64,000 nt of DNA from Polymorphum gilvum SL003B-26A1 (GCF_000192745.1 NC_015259.1:1255001-1319000), one strand, 5' to 3'; positions 16,647 to 25,045 are shown, numbered from the stretch's first letter. The notes: a model not told the origin generated them from the sequence alone. A program made the numbers and translations.

Positions 16647-17330
16647 TCAGACCGCCTCGTGGTAGAGGCGTCGATAGAGCAGAGGCGACAGGGACAGTCC
16701 GGAGATCGTCTTGGCGGCGGCCAGGACGGCCAGATCGACGAGCGGTTCGATCAGGATCACGGTCAGGTAGGCAGCGCCGAAGGCAGCGATCGAAGCGAGG
16801 TTTTCCGTACCGAATCCGCTGCCGTAGAGCGCCCAGAACGCCACCCAGGCCACGACGCCACCTTGGTAGGACGTCGAAAGCGCGAGAGCTTGCCAGTATT
16901 TCACGTCCACATAGGGCGTCTTCGCCGGAATGATCCGCTTCGCCAGCAGGCTGACGGCGAACAGCGGCACCAGCAGGGTCGTCACATTCATGCCGTACTG
17001 GGGCAGATCGAACGGCGCGAACAGCAAGCCCTGCAGCAGGAGCCCCGTCGCGAGGCCGATGGCGGCCGGTCCGGCGCCGAAGACGAGATAGAGCGTCGAT
17101 CCGAGGATCAGGTGTACTTCCGAAACGCCGACGGGGTGGTGCGGCAGGAGTTCGAAGAAGGCGAAGACGAGCGCCGTGGTCACCAGGCTGCGCAGGGCCA
17201 CGGCCTGGAAACCGCCATCGTGGCGGACGGTGTATCCGATCATCTTGGCCGCAAGCACGAAGGCCGTTCCCGCGGTGGCGTAGCTGAGCACGATCTTGGC
17301 GCCGTCGACGACGCCGGGTTCGATATGCAT
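16647..17330 (-). CDS. CbiM/NikM-like ECF permease, solitary
   Basis: A 227-residue membrane protein of the energy-coupling-factor substrate-specific family for cobalt or nickel. The N-terminus is MHIEPG, and in CbiM/NikM the histidine at position 2 takes part in metal binding. The HHPVGVSEVHLILG segment and several membrane helices follow. AAGGAG precedes the ATG at 17330. A cobalamin riboswitch sits immediately upstream, so the metal is most likely cobalt for B12 synthesis. No cbiN, cbiQ or cbiO gene is adjacent; the energising module must be encoded elsewhere or be absent. Confidence 0.82.
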   Translation of the reverse strand: MHIEPGVVDGAKIVLSYATAGTAFVLAAKMIGYTVRHDGGFQAVALRSLVTTALVFAFFELLPHHPVGVSEVHLILGSTLYLVFGAGPAAIGLATGLLLQGLLFAPFDLPQYGMNVTTLLVPLFAVSLLAKRIIPAKTPYVDVKYWQALALSTSYQGGVVAWVAFWALYGSGFGTENLASIAAFGAAYLTVILIEPLVDLAVLAAAKTISGLSLSPLLYRRLYHEAV

Positions 17331-17390
17331 GTCGTTCTCCTTGCCGCACCCTCCGTGCGGCGGCGGTTGCGTTGTTGGGCGGCTGGGCCC

Positions 17391-17543
17391 GGTCCGATGG
17401 CAGGTCTCCTGGCTTGCGGCGCGTTGCGCGCCCTCGCCTTCCCAGCCGTCCGGCCAGTGGCTCGTAGAGGTGCGCTCGCCGCTCACAGTTGCGGGGGCAG
17501 CCACGGTCTCGGTCCCTGATGGGTAATCCTCACCGTGTTCCCT
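17391..17543 (-). promoter_or_regulatory. cobalamin (AdoCbl) riboswitch
   Basis: Read on the minus strand, the leader begins near GGGAACACGGTGAGGATTA, continues through GCCACTGG and ends with the B12 box AGCCAGGAGACCTGCCAT (17397-17414). These conserved parts are in the correct order and spacing for the aptamer. It lies 60 bp upstream of the CbiM-like gene, which it should switch off when adenosylcobalamin is plentiful. The outer ends are approximate. Confidence 0.93.
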
Positions 17544-17676
17544 TTTCATCCGCCGCGCGTCATGTTTGGCGGAACCATCACGCGAAATCGTGCACCCGCG
17601 CGCAGCCGGGGGCAAGCCTGCCGGCCATACGTAATAATCCGGGCAGATGGGGAGGGGCGCGGTGAGCGCCAGGGCC

Positions 17677-19452
17677 CTACAGGGGCCAGAAGACGAGGAT
17701 GGACGGCACGGCGACGGCCAGCACGATCAGTTCCAGCGCCAGGCCCATGCGCCAGTAGTCGCCGAAGCGGTAGCCGCCGGGGCCCATGATGATGGTGTTG
17801 TTCTTGTGCCCGATCGGGGTCAGGAAGGCGCAGGACGCGGCGACCGCAACACCCATGAGGAAGGCGTCCGGATTGACGTCGAGCGTGCGGGCGACCTGGA
17901 TTCCGATCGGCGCCGCGATCAGGGCCGTGGCGACGTTGTTGAGGAAGTCCGACAGCGTCATCGTGACGACCATGAGGGCCAGGAGAACCACCCACGCCGG
18001 TGCGCCCCAGGTGAGGGCAACGATGCCGGATGCGATCAGTTCGGCGCCGCCCGAGGTTTCGAAGGCGATGCCGAGCGGGATCAGCGAGGCCAGAAGCACG
18101 ACCACCTGCCACTCCACGGCCTCGTAGACTTCCGTGCCGTCGACCAGACCCGTGGCGGCGTAGAACACCGCGCAGGCGGCCAGGGCGACGGGCAGGGAGG
18201 TGATGCCGGCGACGGTGACGGCGATGGCGAACAGGAACGCGCCGACGGCCAGGCCGGCCTTGTTGCGCTGGACGACGCCGGTCCGGCGTCCCTCGAGCGG
18301 CAGCACGCCGAGCCAGGAGGTTGCCGTCTCCAGGTTCTCGGGCGTGCCGAGCAGCAGCAGCACGTCGCCCGGGTGCAGTGTCAGCCGGCGGACGCGGTCA
18401 TGGAAGCGCCTGCCCTGGCGGGAGACGCCGAGCAGTGTCACGCCATGGCGATAGAGCAGGCGCATGCCGGTCGCCGTCCGCCCGGCCATGCGGGAGGTCT
18501 CGGGCACGATGGCTTCCATCAGGGTGAGGCTGCCGCCGGTGACCCCGGCCTCGTGTTTTTCGGAGCCTTCGAACTCCAGGTCGCCGGCGCCCATGAAGGA
18601 CTCGATCGATTTCGGGTTGCCCTCGACGATGACGAAATCGCCTTCCCGTACGGGTTCGCGGCGAGCGAAGCCTGGCAGACGGCGGCCGTTGCGGACCAGG
18701 CCGAGGACATTGATGTCCTTCTCGTCGGCGAGCGGATAGAGATCGCCAAGGGTGAAGCCTTCGCTCTTCGAGCCTTGGCCGACGCGCAGTTCGGCGACAT
18801 AGAGGGTTTCGGCCGCTTCGGTGTCGGCCGGCGCGGTCCTGACCCGGGCCGGCAGCAGGCGCCAGCCGACGAGCGCGACGAACAGCACGCCGAAGATCGA
18901 GACCGTGGCGCCCACCGGGGCGAAGTCGAACATCGAGAAGGGGGCACCGAGCGCGTCCTGCCGGTACTGGGCGATGACGATGTTGGGCGGCGTTCCGATC
19001 AGGGTGATCATGCCGCCGAGGATGGTGGCGAAGGAGAGCGGCATCAGCGTCAGCGCAACGGCCCGCTTCGCCTTGCGCGCCGCCTCGATGTCGAGCGGCA
19101 TGAGAAGGGCGAGGGCGGCGACGTTGTTGATCACCGCGGACAGGGCCGCGGCGACGATCGACATGACGCCGATATGCCTGGAGACGCCGTTGCCCGTCGC
19201 AATCAGGCGGCTGGCGACGAGTTCGATGGCGCCCGAATTCATCAGTCCGCGCGAGACGATCAGCACCAGGGCGATGATGACGACGGCGGGATGGCCGAAG
19301 CCGGCGAACATCTGATCCGTGGGAACCAGCTCCGCCGCCGTCGCGACGATCAGGGCAGTGAAGGCGACCAGATCGTAGCGGATCCGGCCCCAGATCAGCA
19401 GTGCGAAGACGAAGCCGAAGATCGCGAACAGCGAGGCTTGATCGATCGTCAC
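17677..19452 (-). CDS. SLC13/DASS family anion transporter with two RCK_C domains
   Basis: A 591-residue sodium/anion symporter-type membrane protein. Two membrane halves flank two soluble TrkA-C (RCK_C) domains at about residues 205-300 and 310-390 (DFVIVEGN and DVLLLLGTPENLE mark their last strands). The first half contains NNVAALALLMP and GTPPNIVIA, and the second SDFLNNVATALIAAPIG and PIGHKNNTIIMGPGGY, the paired SNT-like hairpins of the family. It starts at GTG 19452, with GGAG 8 bases upstream. Substrates in relatives include sulfate and dicarboxylates; none can be assigned here. Confidence 0.88.
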   Translation of the reverse strand: MTIDQASLFAIFGFVFALLIWGRIRYDLVAFTALIVATAAELVPTDQMFAGFGHPAVVIIALVLIVSRGLMNSGAIELVASRLIATGNGVSRHIGVMSIVAAALSAVINNVAALALLMPLDIEAARKAKRAVALTLMPLSFATILGGMITLIGTPPNIVIAQYRQDALGAPFSMFDFAPVGATVSIFGVLFVALVGWRLLPARVRTAPADTEAAETLYVAELRVGQGSKSEGFTLGDLYPLADEKDINVLGLVRNGRRLPGFARREPVREGDFVIVEGNPKSIESFMGAGDLEFEGSEKHEAGVTGGSLTLMEAIVPETSRMAGRTATGMRLLYRHGVTLLGVSRQGRRFHDRVRRLTLHPGDVLLLLGTPENLETATSWLGVLPLEGRRTGVVQRNKAGLAVGAFLFAIAVTVAGITSLPVALAACAVFYAATGLVDGTEVYEAVEWQVVVLLASLIPLGIAFETSGGAELIASGIVALTWGAPAWVVLLALMVVTMTLSDFLNNVATALIAAPIGIQVARTLDVNPDAFLMGVAVAASCAFLTPIGHKNNTIIMGPGGYRFGDYWRMGLALELIVLAVAVPSILVFWPL

Positions 19453-19551
19453 GTCGTGGCTCCGTCCGTTCCGTGTCGCGCAGGCCCAGTCCGTCCAACG
19501 ATGCGGGCCGCGCGTGGTTCCCTTGACGGGCGGCCCGCCGTGACGGCGGCG

Positions 19552-20652
19552 TCAGGTGTTGAACTTGAACAGCATCACGTCGCCGTCCTTGACGACGTAT
19601 TCCTTGCCTTCGTCACGGGCCTTGCCGGCTTCCTTGGCGCCGACCTCGCCGCCGAGCGAAATGTAGTCGTCGTAGGCGATGGTCTGGGCGCGGATGAAGC
19701 CGCGCTCGAAGTCCGAATGGATGACGCCGGCCGCAGCAGGCGCCTTGGTGCCCCGGGTGATGGTCCAGGCGCGGGTTTCCTTCGGGCCGGCGGTGAAATA
19801 GGTGATCAGGCCGAGCAGATCGTAGCCGGCGCGGATCAGACGGTCGAGGCCGGGTTCGCTGAGGCCGAGGGTTTCCAGATATTCCGCCTGCTCGGCGTCG
19901 TCGAGCTGGGAGATCTCGGCCTCGATGGCAGCGGAGATGACGACGGCGCCGGCGCCCTGGGCCCTGGCCATCTCCTCGACCTTCGTCGACAGGGTGTTGC
20001 CGGTGGCGGCGGAGCCCTCGTCGACGTTGCAGACGTAGAGCACCGGCTTGGAGGTGAGCAGGTTCAGGCCCTGGAGGATCTTCCTCTCGTCGGGCGAGGC
20101 GAGTTCGAGCAAGCGAACCGGCTTGCCGTCCTGGAGCAGGGCGAGGGCGGCCTCCATCACCGGCAGCACGGCCTTGGCCTCCTTGTCGCCGCCGGACGCC
20201 TTCTTGCGCAGCGGCGCGATGCGGCGCTCCAGGCTCTCCATGTCGGACACCATCAGTTCGGTTTCGACCGTCTCGGCGTCGGAAATCGGATCGATCTTGC
20301 CCTCGACATGGGTGATGTCGTCGTCCTCGAAGCAGCGCAGGACGTGGACGATGGCGTCGACCTCGCGGATGTTGGCGAGGAACTGGTTGCCGAGGCCCTC
20401 GCCCTTGGACGCGCCGCGCACCAGGCCGGCGATGTCGACGAAGGTGATACGGGTCGGGATGATCTCCTTGCTGCCGGCGATCCTGGCGATCTCGCCGAGG
20501 CGCGGATCCGGCACGGCGACCTCGCCGGTGTTCGGCTCGATGGTGCAGAAGGGATAGTTCGCGGCCTGGGCGGCGGCGGTCCTGGTGAGCGCGTTGAAGA
20601 GCGTGGACTTGCCGACATTGGGCAGCCCGACGATGCCGCACTGGAAACCCAT
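19552..20652 (-). CDS. ychF: redox-regulated ATPase/GTPase YchF
   Basis: A 366-residue Obg-related P-loop protein (ATP-preferring, OLA1/YchF). The G1 loop GLPNVGKSTLFNAL starts at about residue 9, the switch segment VDIAGLVRGASKGEGLGNQFL follows, and a C-terminal TGS domain (about 283-366) ends in VKDGDVMLFKFNT. The length is normal. It follows pth on the same strand with a 95-bp gap, the conserved pth-ychF order. Confidence 0.96.
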   Translation of the reverse strand: MGFQCGIVGLPNVGKSTLFNALTRTAAAQAANYPFCTIEPNTGEVAVPDPRLGEIARIAGSKEIIPTRITFVDIAGLVRGASKGEGLGNQFLANIREVDAIVHVLRCFEDDDITHVEGKIDPISDAETVETELMVSDMESLERRIAPLRKKASGGDKEAKAVLPVMEAALALLQDGKPVRLLELASPDERKILQGLNLLTSKPVLYVCNVDEGSAATGNTLSTKVEEMARAQGAGAVVISAAIEAEISQLDDAEQAEYLETLGLSEPGLDRLIRAGYDLLGLITYFTAGPKETRAWTITRGTKAPAAAGVIHSDFERGFIRAQTIAYDDYISLGGEVGAKEAGKARDEGKEYVVKDGDVMLFKFNT

Positions 20653-20747
20653 GGGAGATCGCTTTCGGTTGGTCTTTCGAGAGTTGCCGCTTCTTGCCCG
20701 AGGGGCGGGGTGAGGTCAAGGGGCGCGGCGCGCCGCCTGCGCCCGGG

Positions 20748-21497
20748 TCAGTCCCGCTCCGGTCCGCCGAGCAGCTTCTTCAGCATGGCGGCCATTGGGC
20801 CGGAGGCGGGCAGGGCGGCGGGCTTGGTCTGCCGGGCCTGGCGGATGTGGCTCTGGCCCTTCGGCCGGGTGGGGGACGGGGCCGCGGCGGATGCCGCCTC
20901 GCCGGCGGGCTTGCGCTTCGCCTTCTCCGGCTCGAGCAGCAGGGTGAGCTTGTTGGCGAACTGGCTGTCCTTGCCCTCGGCAAGCAGGCCGGCGTTGTCG
21001 GCGATGGCCTCCAGCAGGGGGTCGAGCCACTCGGCATCGACCTTGGCGAAGTCGCCGAGGACGTAGTTGGAGACCAGTTTCTTGTCGCCCGGATGGCCAA
21101 TGCCCAGGCGGAGCCGGCGATAGGCGTCGCCGATATGGGCGGAGATCGAGCGCAAGCCGTTGTGACCGCCGTGACCGCCGCCCGCCTTCATGCGAAATTT
21201 CGCCGGCGGCAGGTCGAGTTCGTCGTAGATGACGAGAACGTCCTCGGGCGCGAGTTTGAAGAAGCGCACGGCCTCGCCGACGGCGCGGCCGGACTCGTTC
21301 ATGTAGGTGGCCGGCTTCATCAGCAGGATCTTCTCGGCGCCGAGCTGACCCTCGGCGACCTCGGCATGGAAGCGCGCGCGCCAAGGGCCGAAGCCGGCAT
21401 GGCGGCGATGGATCGCGTCGGCGGCCATGAAGCCGATGTTGTGGCGGTTGCGTTCGTACTTGCCGCCGGGATTGCCCAATCCGACGATCAGTTTCAT
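20748..21497 (-). CDS. pth: peptidyl-tRNA hydrolase with C-terminal extension
   Basis: Pth recycles peptidyl-tRNAs that drop off the ribosome. The core (residues 1-190) begins [20 protein letters not shown] with the catalytic His about residue 20, followed by [10 protein letters not shown] and [12 protein letters not shown]. After about residue 195 comes a 55-residue Ala/Pro/Lys-rich tail, longer than in Escherichia coli but seen in many Rhizobiales. It lies upstream of ychF; the usual upstream partner rplY is 2 kb away, displaced by the genes at 21.7-23.2 kb. Confidence 0.95.
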   Translation of the reverse strand: MKLIVGLGNPGGKYERNRHNIGFMAADAIHRRHAGFGPWRARFHAEVAEGQLGAEKILLMKPATYMNESGRAVGEAVRFFKLAPEDVLVIYDELDLPPAKFRMKAGGGHGGHNGLRSISAHIGDAYRRLRLGIGHPGDKKLVSNYVLGDFAKVDAEWLDPLLEAIADNAGLLAEGKDSQFANKLTLLLEPEKAKRKPAGEAASAAAPSPTRPKGQSHIRQARQTKPAALPASGPMAAMLKKLLGGPERD

Positions 21498-21731
21498 GCC
21501 CTGCTCTCCCGGTCCGCCAGCCTTCGGGCCGCTTATAGCAGAGCCGGCTCTCGTGTCGAGACGGGGCGGAACGGGCGAGGCTGACTCGGCCTGCGCAGGT
21601 CCGGCATTCCTCCGGCGCCACTCCGGCGGTGGGTCGGCACCGGTCCGGCGGGAGTCCGGCGGGAGTCTGGCGCCGGGCGCGGCGGGATTTCGGGCAATCC
21701 CGCGCGCGCCGGCGTGCCGGCCCGAGGGGCT

Positions 21732-21932
21732 TCAGTCGTCCCCAGCCTCTGTCCGGCAGCGGATCTGCTCGCGTTCCGCGGCGACGTGATCGAGCAGGGA
21801 GCGGCTGGCGGTGCGTTCCTTGTCGCGCAGGAAGTCCGCCATGCGGCTGTCGAGGTCGCGCAGGCGCTCGGCGGTCGACGGCGCGCCGAAATGGCGGCGA
21901 TAGACCGGAAAAGCCAACCAGAGCGGATACAT
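21732..21932 (-). CDS. small hypothetical protein
   Basis: A 66-residue charged protein starting MYPLWLAFPVYRRHF and continuing as a helical, Arg/Glu-rich chain to TEAGDD. AGGAG with good spacing precedes the ATG at 21932. It begins 16 bases after the YdcH-like gene stop on the same strand, so the two form a unit. I do not recognise the family. Confidence 0.55.
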   Translation of the reverse strand: MYPLWLAFPVYRRHFGAPSTAERLRDLDSRMADFLRDKERTASRSLLDHVAAEREQIRCRTEAGDD

Positions 21933-21948
21933 GGGCGTTCTCCTGCGG

Positions 21949-22149
21949 TCAGGCCGTCGCTGTTGCAACGGCGGGATGGGGGCGATGGACGCGCCGCTCC
22001 AGCTGGACGATTTCTTCCTTGAGGCGCAGGCGGATCTTCTTCAGCGACATGATCCGCAGGCTGTCCGGATGCGGTCGGCGCTCCTCCCGCCCGATCTTGG
22101 CATCCAGGATGGCGTGACGGACGCGCAGGGCGACCAGTTTGCGATGCAT
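21949..22149 (-). CDS. DUF465 / YdcH-like small protein
   Basis: A 66-residue helical protein. The segment RHAILDAKIGREERRPHPDSL followed by SLKKIRLRLKEEI fits the YdcH (DUF465) family of short coiled-coil proteins of unknown role. The ATG at 22149 has AAGGAGGA four bases upstream; a longer start at 22167 would place that ribosome site inside the gene. It is divergent from the OxyR-like gene, and the shared 102-bp spacer holds the OxyR-type site. Confidence 0.75.
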   Translation of the reverse strand: MHRKLVALRVRHAILDAKIGREERRPHPDSLRIMSLKKIRLRLKEEIVQLERRVHRPHPAVATATA

Positions 22150-22211
22150 GGGCTCCTCCTTGGCCATGGTGGCGACAGGCCAGAGATGGTGCCAGGGTGA
22201 TGATTGTTGAA

Positions 22212-22248
22212 ATACATTGCTTGTATCAATCCGATAGAGGAAAACTAT
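22212..22248. promoter_or_regulatory. four-element OxyR-type binding site
   Basis: ATAC-N7-GTAT-N7-ATAG-N7-CTAT occupies exactly 37 bp, the spacing of the OxyR consensus (ATAG-N7-CTAT repeated with 7 bases between the pairs). The downstream pair is a perfect match and the upstream pair keeps the dyad with C/G in place of G/C. The site ends 3 bp before the start codon of the OxyR-like gene and overlaps its AGAGGA ribosome site, pointing to autoregulation. Confidence 0.72.
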
Positions 22249-22251
22249 CAA

Positions 22252-23208
22252 ATGCCTTATCGCCCGACCCACCGCCAGCTCGAGTATCTAGTCGCCGTCG
22301 CGGACCACGGCCATTTCGGCCAGGCGGCGCGGGCGTGCCATGTGTCGCAACCGACGCTGTCCGCGCAGCTCAAGCTGCTGGAGGACCGGCTGGGGGTGGT
22401 GCTGATCGACCGCAGCGGTGCGACGGTGCAGCCGACGCCGGCGGGACGGGCGATCCTGCCGCTGGCGCGCAGCGCGCTGGAAACGCTCGACGAGCTCGTC
22501 GCCGTGGCCGGCGCCGACGCCGAGATGCTCGGCGGCCTGGTGCGGCTCGGCGTGGCGCCGACGATCGGCCCCTATCTGTTGCCAGGCGTCCTGTCGCGGC
22601 TGCACCACAGCTATCCGCGGCTCGAGATCTATATCCGTGAGGAACGGCCCGCGGTTCTGGAACCGACGCTGGCGGAGGGTATGCTGGACTGCATCCTGAC
22701 ACCGCTGCCGCTGGACACGGAGCGCTTCGAGGTCATGCTGCTGTGCGACGAGCGGATCTATCTAGGGGTGCCGGCCCGCCACCGTCTCGCGGGGCCGGGG
22801 ACGGTGAGTGTCGAGGATCTTGCTGGCGAGCGGATGTTGACGCTCGGCCGGGGCCATCGCTTGTTCGATCATGTCCAGGTGCTGTGCAGCGCGTCCGGCG
22901 CGCGCATGAGCGAGGACTACGAGGGCACCAGTCTCGACGCCCTGCGGCAGATGGTCTCCATCGGCATGGGCCTGTCGTTGTTTCCGGCAGCCTATGTGGC
23001 GATGGAGTTTCCGAAGGACGGCGAGGTCATCCCGCGTGACCTCGCCGGATGGCCGATGCGCCGGTCGATCGCGCTCGCATGGCGCCGGAACAGTCCGCGG
23101 CGCAGCCATTTTGCCACGCTGGCGCACGTGGCGCGTCAGGCGGTGGCGGACATGCATGCAGACGGTTTGGCGGTGGCTGGCCTGGATGCGGACGGGCCGG
23201 GTGCCTGA
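22252..23208 (+). CDS. LysR-type regulator, OxyR-like, lacking the peroxidatic cysteine
   Basis: A 318-residue LysR-type regulator. The N-terminal helix-turn-helix (HFGQAARACHVSQPTLSAQLKLLE, quoted in two parts: HFGQAARACH, VSQPTLSAQLKLLE) is OxyR-like, and the effector domain aligns through LAGERMLTLGRGHRL and GTSLDALRQMVSIGMGLSLFP. Where OxyR has the peroxide-sensing Cys199 in GHCL, this protein has Arg203 (GHRL); the partner cysteine is kept as Cys212 with the same 9-residue spacing. Classical disulfide sensing is therefore unlikely. The ATG at 22252 gives the family N-terminus. No catalase or peroxiredoxin gene adjoins it. Confidence 0.85.
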   Translation: MPYRPTHRQLEYLVAVADHGHFGQAARACHVSQPTLSAQLKLLEDRLGVVLIDRSGATVQPTPAGRAILPLARSALETLDELVAVAGADAEMLGGLVRLGVAPTIGPYLLPGVLSRLHHSYPRLEIYIREERPAVLEPTLAEGMLDCILTPLPLDTERFEVMLLCDERIYLGVPARHRLAGPGTVSVEDLAGERMLTLGRGHRLFDHVQVLCSASGARMSEDYEGTSLDALRQMVSIGMGLSLFPAAYVAMEFPKDGEVIPRDLAGWPMRRSIALAWRRNSPRRSHFATLAHVARQAVADMHADGLAVAGLDADGPGA

Positions 23209-23234
23209 GCGGTCCCGCATGCGCCAGGGGCGAC

Positions 23235-23255
23235 GAAAAAGGCGGAAGATCCGCC
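23235..23255 (-). terminator. possible terminator with T-run on the minus strand
   Basis: GGCGGA-3 bases-TCCGCC is followed on the minus strand by TTTTT. It could stop transcripts leaving rplY, but it is also part of the inverted-repeat element described at 23241-23464. Confidence 0.45.
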
Positions 23256-23464
23256 CCTCAGACTGCTGACACCCCTCCAAACGCGTCATCCCGCATGCAG
23301 CGAAGCGAAGATGGGGCATCGGCGAGCCGGGACCTCTCGGTCTCCTTCATCGAGACCATCGATATCGCGGCCCTCCGGTTCCGGCTCGCAGCTCACGCTT
23401 GGCCGGAATGACACCGGAGAGGCTGCGGGTGTGTCGACACGCTGAGGGGCGGAGAATATCCGCC
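23241..23464. repeat. nested inverted-repeat element
   Basis: Two imperfect inverted arms of about 35 bp (23241-23275 and 23427-23464) both contain a GGCGGA/TCCGCC hairpin, CCCCTCAG and a GACAC-like box. Between them, 23284-23412 starts GTCATCCCGCATGCAGCGAA and ends GGCCGGAATGAC, the look of the dispersed palindromic repeats common in Rhizobiales. The whole fills the spacer between the OxyR-like gene and rplY and has no coding frame. Confidence 0.6.
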
Positions 23465-23499
23465 CCTTCGCAATCGGAAAACCGAGACGAATCCGGAGA

Positions 23500-24102
23500 T
23501 CAGTCTTCGGACTCTTCCTCGGTCACCTCCTTGAGGCCGGCCGGCGCGGCGATCGTCGCGATGGTGAAATCGCGGTCCGTGATCGTCGGCTGGCAGCCCT
23601 TCGGCAGGGCGACGGCAGAAATGTGCAGGCTGTCGCCGAGGTCGGCCTTGGCGAGGTCGAGCTCGATGAATTCCGGAATGGCGTTGGCCGGAACCGTCAT
23701 CTCGACCGCATGGCGGACGATGTTCAGGACGCCGCCCCGCTTGATGCCGGGGCAGGTTTCCTGGTTCAGGAAGTGCACCGGGATGTCGACGGTCAGCGTG
23801 GTGTTGGCCGACACGCGCAGGAAATCGATGTGCATCAGTTCGTCGCGCACCGGATGCAACTGGTAGTCCTTGGCGATGACCTGGTGCTTTTCGCCGTCCA
23901 CGTCGATTACGCCGATGTGGGTCAGGAAGCCGCCCTTGTGCAGGTTCAGGGTCGATTCCTTGATCGGCACGGTGATCGGCAGGGCGGGTTTCTTGTCGCC
24001 GTAGATGACGGCGGGGAGAAGGCCTTCGCGACGCAGTGCCCGTGCGGCCCCCTTGCCCACCCGGTTCCGTGCCGACGCCTTCAGCTCATAGCTGGCAGCC
24101 AT
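23500..24102 (-). CDS. rplY: 50S ribosomal protein L25/Ctc
   Basis: A 200-residue long-form L25, which binds 5S rRNA. The N-terminal L25 domain ([25 protein letters not shown], given here by its key parts [20 protein letters not shown]) is followed by the TL5/Ctc C-terminal domain and an acidic tail TEEESED. AAGGAGT precedes the ATG at 24102. It has its own promoter (24212-24240) and lies between prs and pth as usual, though separated from both by extra genes. Confidence 0.95.
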   Translation of the reverse strand: MAASYELKASARNRVGKGAARALRREGLLPAVIYGDKKPALPITVPIKESTLNLHKGGFLTHIGVIDVDGEKHQVIAKDYQLHPVRDELMHIDFLRVSANTTLTVDIPVHFLNQETCPGIKRGGVLNIVRHAVEMTVPANAIPEFIELDLAKADLGDSLHISAVALPKGCQPTITDRDFTIATIAAPAGLKEVTEEESED

Positions 24103-24211
24103 GGCAATACTCCTTCGGATGCTTGATGGCGGGCCGGCGCTTCCCTCAGGGATCTTTCGGGGAACGGGATCGGCCCATTCGCGCCTCCTCCAGGGGTGCA
24201 GGCGCGCGAGG

Positions 24212-24240
24212 TCTATAGCGGAAGGACGCCGCAAGGGCAA
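24212..24240 (-). promoter_or_regulatory. predicted sigma-70 promoter of rplY
   Basis: On the minus strand TTGCCC (24235-24240), 17 bases and TATAGA (24212-24217) lie about 110 bp upstream of the rplY start codon. The predicted leader is about 100 nt. Confidence 0.55.
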
Positions 24241-24472
24241 GGTGCAATGGTTGGCAGCAGGGCCGACACCAGCAGCCCGGCGGAAGCGGCCGTGCGAGGG
24301 CCGATGCCCGCCGGAGTCGAGGTCGATCCGGGGGCAGGTTCGCCCGTCGGAGAAGGTTCGGTCATCGTAAGAAATTACAATCAATAAAGATCTTTCATGG
24401 ATCAGGGAAACCGGGAACTATCTATGGCAAAGCTGATCAGTGCCGGAAAGCGGCTGCGGAGGCTCTTGCGAC
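24241..24472. other. spacer between divergent rplY and the sensor-domain gene
   Basis: This is the part of the 370-bp divergent gap not used by the rplY promoter. It turns AT-rich near 24365-24400, with two small palindromes, GTAA-4-TTAC (24367-24378) and AAAGATCTTT (24386-24395), which may belong to the plus-strand promoter. No gene is seen. Confidence 0.45.
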
Positions 24473-25045
24473 GTGTGGAAATCGATGGTGATAGCGGCGT
24501 TCTCCCTCGCTCTGTCAGGCGGCGGAGGAGGGGCGAACGAGTTCCGGGTCGAACTGACCGAACTGGCCAAAGGCAGGATCGCCCGGATCGCAGCCGACCC
24601 CGCGCTGGTCGAAGCCATCCGGGTTCAGAACGCCCTGACGGCCGATTACGACCAGTCCCGAATCGACGCTCTGGACGAAGCGTGGCGGGCGCAGGCTAGG
24701 GCGGCCTCCCGGCCGATGATCGACGAGGTGCTGCAAAATCCCCTGTCGAGGTTCCTGGCTCAGGTTCAGGTGGAGAGCGATGGCCTGTTCACCGAGATCT
24801 TTGCGATGGACGCCAAGGGCCTTAACGTCGGCCAGAGCCTGATCACCACGGACTACTGGCAGGGCGACGAGGCCAAGTGGCAGGAGACCTTCGGAGCAGA
24901 CGCTGGGGCCGTCCACATAGGCGAACTCGAATTCGACGAATCGACGCAGACTCTGCAGAGCCAGGTCAGCGTGCCCGTGCTCGATCCCGACGACGGCCAG
25001 CCAATCGGTGCCATCACCTTCGGCGTAGACGTGGAAAAGCTGTAA
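24473..25045 (+). CDS. periplasmic PDC/Cache-type sensor-domain protein
   Basis: A 190-residue protein with an N-terminal signal sequence (MWKSMVIAAFSLALSGG) and then a single Cache/PDC-like fold, recognisable from FTEIFAMDAKGLNVGQSL, DYWQGDEAKWQETF and the C-terminal PIGAITFGVDVEKL. There is no membrane-bound output domain, so it is probably a free periplasmic binding protein. The GTG at 24473 is chosen because GGAGG lies 10 bases upstream; the ATG at 24485 is an alternative that loses the positive charge. It is convergent with prs. Confidence 0.7.
   Translation: MWKSMVIAAFSLALSGGGGGANEFRVELTELAKGRIARIAADPALVEAIRVQNALTADYDQSRIDALDEAWRAQARAASRPMIDEVLQNPLSRFLAQVQVESDGLFTEIFAMDAKGLNVGQSLITTDYWQGDEAKWQETFGADAGAVHIGELEFDESTQTLQSQVSVPVLDPDDGQPIGAITFGVDVEKL

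Noticed and set aside
17647-21066. A 1139-codon open frame on the plus strand
   Set aside because: It runs antisense to the DASS transporter, ychF and part of pth. Its product is rich in Gly, Arg, Asp and His with no domain, as expected from high-GC third-position bias opposite real genes.
22252-23208. A standard peroxide-sensing oxyR with catalase neighbour
   Set aside because: The sensing cysteine is Arg, and the divergent genes encode a YdcH-like and an unknown small protein rather than catalase.
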